Assembly (NCBI RefSeq): GCF_000488255.1
Contig: NZ_KI530757.1
Location: forward strand, 80,539-144,538
Source of the DNA: Acinetobacter indicus CIP 110367
Lineage (GTDB): Bacteria; Pseudomonadota; Gammaproteobacteria; Pseudomonadales; Moraxellaceae
Direction: 5' to 3'
Length of the DNA: 64,000 nt
The notes below the pieces were generated by a model, which searched no databases, was not told where the DNA came from, and saw nothing but the letters and a program-made list of their open reading frames with translations. A program made the position numbers and the translations under genes. The first letter of the stretch is position 1. Every line of letters begins with the position of its first letter. Shown here one piece after another: positions 59,117-64,000 of the stretch.

Positions 59117-60063
59117 CCTCTTAAACTTAGTAAAGCAATAAAATAGAAACCAAAATAGTAGTACAGCCGATTTCCTCTTTTACTCAACTTTCTAACATCA
59201 ACATCTTTTTTATTCACTTGAAACGTAGCTTGACATTTATAAGCAACTTTCCAACCAAAATTTTGATACATATAATTGACAAAAGCTTGGCTCATTGAAA
59301 CAAATGATATTGAATATATGGGATTTTCTTTCATTCTTAAAGCATATAGTTCTAAGATAGATTTAAAGCTATCCACATGCTTTCTTTTATTTTCAGATGA
59401 TGTATTTAATAAGCTTCCATTTAAATTAAGTCGATAGAAGTAAAGTACACTTTCTAAAAAATATATGTTTTTGGCTCTAAGAAAAACCTCAGGAATAAGT
59501 GCAGCATCTTCGTAATAAATACCGACTGGAAACTCTAAACCATTAAATAATTCTCTTCTATAAATATTTAACCATGGAAACCATGCACTTTGATTAAAGA
59601 TTTCTATCATTAAATTTTGGTCTAACTGAAGTAACCCATTCCTTTGTAATCCAACATTAAATGCCTTCAGTTTATTGGTATCTTCTTCAAATCTTGAGCT
59701 TTTAAATTGAACAATATCAACATTATTTTTTTTGATTGTATTTTTAAAGTCACTTAAATAATTTTCACTCAGTACATCATCAGAATCTAAAAAGGAAATG
59801 TACTCTCCTTTCGCATACTTTAAACCTAAGTTTCGAGCACTACTCTGCCCCTGATTTTCTTGATGTAATATTATAAAACAATCTCTAATAATGGCTGTTT
59901 GCTTACTAAGAATTTTTTCAATCACTAACATTGAGTCATCAGGAGTACCGTCATTGACGATAATTACTTCTATGTCGGAGGTAACTTGATTTATTACACT
60001 CTCAATACATTCTGCTATGTACTGTTCGACTTTATAGACTGGAATAATTAAGCTTAAAAGCAT
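59113..60063 (-). CDS. Glycosyltransferase family 2
   Basis: 316 residues from ATG 60063, chosen because the upstream frame lies inside wzx and LSLIIPVYKVEQYI is the normal GT2 N-terminus. GT-A fold with VIIVNDGTPDDS, DxD motif in SFLDSDDVLS and YYEDAALIPE. Adds a K-unit sugar; donor not predictable. Five bases after the wzx stop. Confidence 0.9.
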   Translation of the reverse strand: MLLSLIIPVYKVEQYIAECIESVINQVTSDIEVIIVNDGTPDDSMLVIEKILSKQTAIIRDCFIILHQENQGQSSARNLGLKYAKGEYISFLDSDDVLSENYLSDFKNTIKKNNVDIVQFKSSRFEEDTNKLKAFNVGLQRNGLLQLDQNLMIEIFNQSAWFPWLNIYRRELFNGLEFPVGIYYEDAALIPEVFLRAKNIYFLESVLYFYRLNLNGSLLNTSSENKRKHVDSFKSILELYALRMKENPIYSISFVSMSQAFVNYMYQNFGWKVAYKCQATFQVNKKDVDVRKLSKRGNRLYYYFGFYFIALLSLRG

Positions 60064-60067
60064 CTCG

Positions 60068-61357
60068 TTACCGCTTGAAATAAGTAGAGGGTAGAAACAT
60101 TCTTTTTTGAGTATCCCAAATAAGTCCATTTCTAAAAAAATAATTAAATAAAGTCAGAGATAAGATTTCTGTCGTTAAAATGGCATAGATACCACCGTAT
60201 AACCCATACAACTTAACCATTAAAAAAGTCAATATTACATTAAAGAACACAAGTATAAATGTCTTCCGTTTCAAATATTCATATGCATTGAACTTAATCA
60301 AATATTTTTCTGCAATTGTAGACAGTCCTGAGAACAAGGTTACCAAACCTGCTAGCCACAAAATCTCAGTAACCCGAATAAATTCAACGCCATAAAGTAC
60401 GCTTACAACCCAAGGTCCAAAAAGATATAACCCTAGTGTGACAAACAAAGAAATAACCACCACTACCATATAAAGTTGCGCAACATTATTTTGACTTTTT
60501 TCTAAGCTCTCCTCTTGATAGATTCCAGTAAAATAAGATGAAATAATTGCGAGAAGAACAAAGTAAAAACTGTTACCTAATGTCATAGCTACAGTATAAA
60601 TACCAAGATCAAATTGTGACTCTAAACCTAGGAAGAGCTGCGCCGTTTTAGTAAAAATTGCAACCGAAAGTGAATACAATAAGAGCTTTTGACCGACCGC
60701 AAAAGTATACTTTCTATATCTTTTTATAGCATATGGCAGCATGATGCCAACAGACAGCTTTTTTTTCGTATAAAGATATTTTCTTAATAAAAATGGTATT
60801 AGTGTAAGTAAAATGATGGGAATACCGAGTGTTTCAATCGGAAGTTGAAATAAAACAATTAAATAGCGCACACTTAATGAAATGATTAGCGCTGTGATAT
60901 TACAATATGCATTTATCTTTGATTCGAGAATTGCATTAAAATAAATACTATAAACATCATGTACAGCAAAATAAATTGCAATACAAGTTGATATACCAAA
61001 AATAAAGGTTAAACGATCTGTATAAAAATACAATCCACCTAAAGTAATTATTGAAAGTGAACCATAAATATAATCTCTTAACCTTTTGGAGGCATAAATT
61101 ATATTTTCTCCAATTTTACGATTCTTGGCTGTTTTTTGAAAAATAATGTTCTCTGTTCCCATCAAGGATAACGTTTGTAAAATCGCAAATATGGAGCCAA
61201 CGAAAGTCAATTTACCAAAGTTCTCAGGACCAATATATTTTGCTACGAATGAAGTTACGAAAATTAATCCAAATATAGCAATGAGCTTTTCAGACATCAT
61301 CCAAATAGAATTTTTTATTCTAGGATCTTTAGCTGATCTTACAATTAACTTATACAT
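60068..61357 (-). CDS. wzx: Flippase Wzx (MATE/MOP superfamily)
   Basis: 429 residues with about twelve hydrophobic helices, starting with basic cytoplasmic residues and the helix LIAIFGLIFVTSFVAKYIGP typical of polysaccharide flippases. Moves undecaprenyl-linked K units across the inner membrane. Next to gna, the usual first K-specific position. Confidence 0.9.
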   Translation of the reverse strand: MYKLIVRSAKDPRIKNSIWMMSEKLIAIFGLIFVTSFVAKYIGPENFGKLTFVGSIFAILQTLSLMGTENIIFQKTAKNRKIGENIIYASKRLRDYIYGSLSIITLGGLYFYTDRLTFIFGISTCIAIYFAVHDVYSIYFNAILESKINAYCNITALIISLSVRYLIVLFQLPIETLGIPIILLTLIPFLLRKYLYTKKKLSVGIMLPYAIKRYRKYTFAVGQKLLLYSLSVAIFTKTAQLFLGLESQFDLGIYTVAMTLGNSFYFVLLAIISSYFTGIYQEESLEKSQNNVAQLYMVVVVISLFVTLGLYLFGPWVVSVLYGVEFIRVTEILWLAGLVTLFSGLSTIAEKYLIKFNAYEYLKRKTFILVFFNVILTFLMVKLYGLYGGIYAILTTEILSLTLFNYFFRNGLIWDTQKRMFLPSTYFKR

Positions 61358-61359
61358 AC

Positions 61360-62637
61360 TTACAGTCGAATATCCACATCTAACTGATTTAGAATGTATT
61401 TTAAATCGTATAAAACATATTTTTCTTTAGCCAATGCTTTAAATTCATCTATAGACATCTGTTTAAATTGATCATGCGCAACTGCTAAAACAATGGCATC
61501 ATATTTAGCGTTCGCCAAACTAGAAACAGGGTCTATACCATATTCCTTTGCTGCGTCTAACGGATCCACCCACGGGTCATAAATATCTAAATCTAAATCA
61601 TATTCTTTTAAAGCTTTGACCATATCTACAATTTTAGTATTGCGAATATCTGGACAGTTCTCTTTAAAACTTAAGCCCATCACTAAAATTTTTGAGCCAA
61701 CCACTTGTATACGCTGCTTCACCATCTCTTTAATCAATTGTGTTGCAACATATTCACCCATACGGTCATTTAAACGACGTGCCGCCAAAATAATTTCTGG
61801 ATGCAGGCCTAAAGATTGGGCTTTATGGGTTAAATAATACGGGTCTACCCCAATACAGTGCCCACCGACTAAACCTGGACGGAAAGTTAGAAAATTCCAC
61901 TTGGTTCCCGCAGCCTGTAAAACCGCTTCAGTATCTATACCCAACTTATTAAAGATCACGGCTAATTCATTAATTAAAGCAATGTTCACATCACGTTGGG
62001 TATTTTCAATGACCTTGGCGGCTTCAGCCACTTTTATACTCGGTGCTTTATGTGTACCTGCAGTCACAATCAGTTGATAGACTGCATCGACAAAGTCTGC
62101 AACTTCTGGGGTAGAACCCGAAGTCACTTTTAAAATATTGGTCACACGGTGTAGCTTATCGCCTGGGTTAATCCGTTCTGGGCTATAGCCTGCAAAAAAA
62201 TCCTGATTGAATTTTAATCCAGACACTTGTTCCAAAACTGGAATACAAGCTTCTTCGGTAGCACCGGGGTATACGGTAGACTCATACACCACCACATCGC
62301 CTTTTTTAAGTACTTTCGCAATACTGGTAGAGGCTTTAATGAGCGGGGTTAAATCGGGTTGTTTAAACTCATCAATTGGGGTTGGGACAGTCACAATAAA
62401 AAAATTGCAGCTGCGTAGATCATCTAAATGAGCAGAATAAGTCAATTGCGTCGCTTGTTTAAGTTCTTCTGACGACACTTCTAAGGTATGATCATGCCCA
62501 CTTTGTAATTCTTGTATGCGTTTTTGCTGAATATCAAAACCCACCACAGGCAACTGCTTACCGAATTCAACCGCTAGAGGTAACCCGACATAGCCTAAAC
62601 CAATAATGGCAATTTTTAGGTCTGAAAGCTGTAGCAT
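61360..62637 (-). CDS. gna: UDP-N-acetyl-hexosamine 6-dehydrogenase (Gna/TviB type)
   Basis: 425 residues. NAD motif [16 protein letters not shown], catalytic Cys in [12 protein letters not shown], and UDP-binding domain with [13 protein letters not shown]. Oxidises UDP-GlcNAc (or UDP-GalNAc) to the uronic acid. First gene of the leftward K-locus transcript, divergent from wza. Confidence 0.93.
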   Translation of the reverse strand: MLQLSDLKIAIIGLGYVGLPLAVEFGKQLPVVGFDIQQKRIQELQSGHDHTLEVSSEELKQATQLTYSAHLDDLRSCNFFIVTVPTPIDEFKQPDLTPLIKASTSIAKVLKKGDVVVYESTVYPGATEEACIPVLEQVSGLKFNQDFFAGYSPERINPGDKLHRVTNILKVTSGSTPEVADFVDAVYQLIVTAGTHKAPSIKVAEAAKVIENTQRDVNIALINELAVIFNKLGIDTEAVLQAAGTKWNFLTFRPGLVGGHCIGVDPYYLTHKAQSLGLHPEIILAARRLNDRMGEYVATQLIKEMVKQRIQVVGSKILVMGLSFKENCPDIRNTKIVDMVKALKEYDLDLDIYDPWVDPLDAAKEYGIDPVSSLANAKYDAIVLAVAHDQFKQMSIDEFKALAKEKYVLYDLKYILNQLDVDIRL

Positions 62638-62939
62638 TTGAGCGCCTTTAAATTTATATCTGTATTTTACGAAGAAAGAATCTTTCGGCAGGAATACTAG
62701 CAGAAATTTATGAAATTTCTATTATGATTTGTGCTCAAATTAGTTGAATGATGCATCAGTGTATAGTTTTTATGAATATTCAACTTTTTAAATTTAGAGT
62801 AAATTCACAATTTTCGATTTCTATCACTATTCGCAAAGAATTTAACAGAATCTGCAAAATGATTACAAATTGCTATGTACCTATTTGACAAGTTCGGTAA
62901 AATGGCGGCAATTGATTTAAATATTTTAATAAATTAAAA
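62638..62939. promoter_or_regulatory. Divergent promoter region gna / wza
   Basis: About 300 bp, no gene, must contain promoters for both halves of the K locus. Two perfect symmetric motifs are visible: AGAAATTT-ATG-AAATTTCT (62702-62720) and TGATGCATCA (62749-62758). The latter shares GATGCATC with the palindrome at 52419-52442. Either may be an operator. Confidence 0.55.
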
Positions 62940-64000
62940 ATGGAATCTCGCGTGCGACACTTTCAACTGGCTGTTTTAATGGCATGTGGCATTGCCGCCA
63001 CTGGCTGTGCTGTGACCTCTGGCTTACAAACCTATGACCTACCTACACAAGGTGCGTATCAAACAGACCAAGGCGCCCAACTAACGGTCGTTCAGCTAAC
63101 ACAGGACAATTTACCTAGCCACTTGCTCAATAATATTCAGAGTGCAAATTCTACCTATCATTTATTTAACAATAAGCAACACATTTACCGTTTAACTGCA
63201 GGTGATGTACTTTCAATTCAGCTTTGGGCTTATCCTGAGATTACACCACCTATCCAAGATATTAGTAATATCAAAGCGGCTGGCTATCCGATTGACCCAA
63301 ATGGCAATGTATACTTACCTCTACTTGGACAAGTCAAAGTTGCTGGCAAAACACTGGCTGAAACCAATCAATATTTACGCTCACAATTTTCGCGCTATTT
63401 AAAACACCCAGATGTAGTTGTGCGCGTTCTTTCTTATGAAGGACGCCGCTATTTTGTAAATGGTCAAGTCATGCGTAGTGGTCAGTACACATTAAATGAC
63501 CAACCTATCAGTGTTTATACAGCTTTGGGACAAGCAGGTGGCGTAAATACTGAAACAGGTGATAACACCAATATTCAACTGATCCGACAAGGGCAAACCT
63601 ATCACTTAAATGCTGTAGAACTAGAAAAGCAAGGGTTGTCTTTGCACAACTTACTTATTCAGCCCAATGACACAATTTTTGTAAATGCAAAACAAAATCA
63701 AAAGCTGTATGTTATGGGTGAATCAAATAAAAGCCAGGCACTTACTTTACGTGATCAGGGCATGACCTTAAGTGATGTATTGGGTGAAAGTGAAGGTGTT
63801 AACCCTTATTCTGCAAGTGCTGCACGTATTTTTGTGATGCGCACAGATTTAAGCACTAAAACCTCTACAATTTATCATTTGAACTTAAGCAGCCTAGGCA
63901 ATTTGGCTTTAGCCAATCAATTTCAGATGCAAAAAAATGATATTGTATATATCGATGCAACGGGGCTTACACGCTGGCAACGTATCATGAATCAAATTGT
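62940..64000 (+). CDS. wza: Polysaccharide export outer-membrane lipoprotein Wza (3' end outside window)
   Basis: Starts at ATG 62940 and runs in frame to the window end (353 codons). A lipoprotein signal peptide ends in the lipobox AATGC with Cys23. A poly_export domain follows (YRLTAGDVLSIQLWAYPEI, GNVYLPLLGQVKVAGKTLAE) and then SLBB repeats (YFVNGQVMRSGQYTLNDQPI, LYVMGESNKSQALTLR). Forms the octameric outer-membrane channel for capsule. wzb and wzc would be expected beyond the window. Confidence 0.95.
   Translation, partial: MESRVRHFQLAVLMACGIAATGCAVTSGLQTYDLPTQGAYQTDQGAQLTVVQLTQDNLPSHLLNNIQSANSTYHLFNNKQHIYRLTAGDVLSIQLWAYPEITPPIQDISNIKAAGYPIDPNGNVYLPLLGQVKVAGKTLAETNQYLRSQFSRYLKHPDVVVRVLSYEGRRYFVNGQVMRSGQYTLNDQPISVYTALGQAGGVNTETGDNTNIQLIRQGQTYHLNAVELEKQGLSLHNLLIQPNDTIFVNAKQNQKLYVMGESNKSQALTLRDQGMTLSDVLGESEGVNPYSASAARIFVMRTDLSTKTSTIYHLNLSSLGNLALANQFQMQKNDIVYIDATGLTRWQRIMNQI

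Overview
The window looks like an Acinetobacter chromosome. The reasons are the capsule (K) locus genes in typical Acinetobacter order (wza divergent from gna, then wzx, glycosyltransferases, wzy, an initiating transferase, gdr, galU, ugd, gpi, gne1, pgm), exact-length copies of ISAba1 (1180 bp) and ISAba125 (1087 bp), and a Bap/BLP-like RTX adhesin. The species cannot be fixed from the sequence alone. All identifications come from reading the sequence and from remembered family features; no database search was run.

Layout. 1-2.7 kb: 3' end of a giant Ig-like/RTX adhesin. 2.7-7.1 kb: a pile-up of insertion sequences (IS481-like, an IS982 relic, a complete IS3-family element, a cut IS481-like relic, an IS21 istB relic). 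7.4-14.8 kb: a three-gene operon with a small protein and two very large tyrosine-recombinase-like proteins; the middle gene is split by ISAba1. 14.9-23.0 kb: aconitase acnA, a hipBA toxin-antitoxin pair and a SWIM/SNF2 helicase. 23.0-27.65 kb: a second scrap zone with an acnA relic, MITE-like pieces, yefM-yoeB, an IS256 relic, a second inverted copy of the IS3 element, an acetamidase relic, an IS21 end, a DUF2132 relic and the 3' half of a tRNA-Gly gene. 28.0-34.7 kb: housekeeping genes ribB-ribH-nusB-thiL-pgpA-glmU-glmS. 34.745-44.143 kb: a Tn7-like transposon at the glmS attachment site. 44.2-64 kb: the K locus.

The Tn7-like element is fully delimited: TGT...ACA ends with repeated TnsB-type sites, a 5-bp duplication (GTTCA) and genes tnsA-B-C-D-E of nearly Tn7 size. 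It carries no cargo. It lies exactly in the loop of the glmS terminator. ISAba125 interrupts tnsB with a 3-bp duplication (CAG), and removing it restores the frame. TnsA has Ser108 where Tn7 TnsA has catalytic Asp114, while the Glu and Lys partners are kept.

The recombinase trio is the least explained system here. The last protein (1077 aa) has a full R..HxxR..H..Y set. The middle protein (757 aa when restored) keeps R, HxxR and H but has no Tyr near the nucleophile position. The first (224 aa) may bind DNA. ISAba1 splits the middle gene in phase (9-bp duplication) and points its outward promoter at the rest of the operon.

The K locus genes fit together as follows: galU, pgm, gpi, ugd, gne1 and gna make nucleotide sugars; gdr, an aminotransferase and an acetyltransferase make UDP-QuiNAc4NAc; an ItrB/PglC-type transferase starts the unit; four glycosyltransferases extend it; Wzx and Wzy flip and polymerise; Wza exports.
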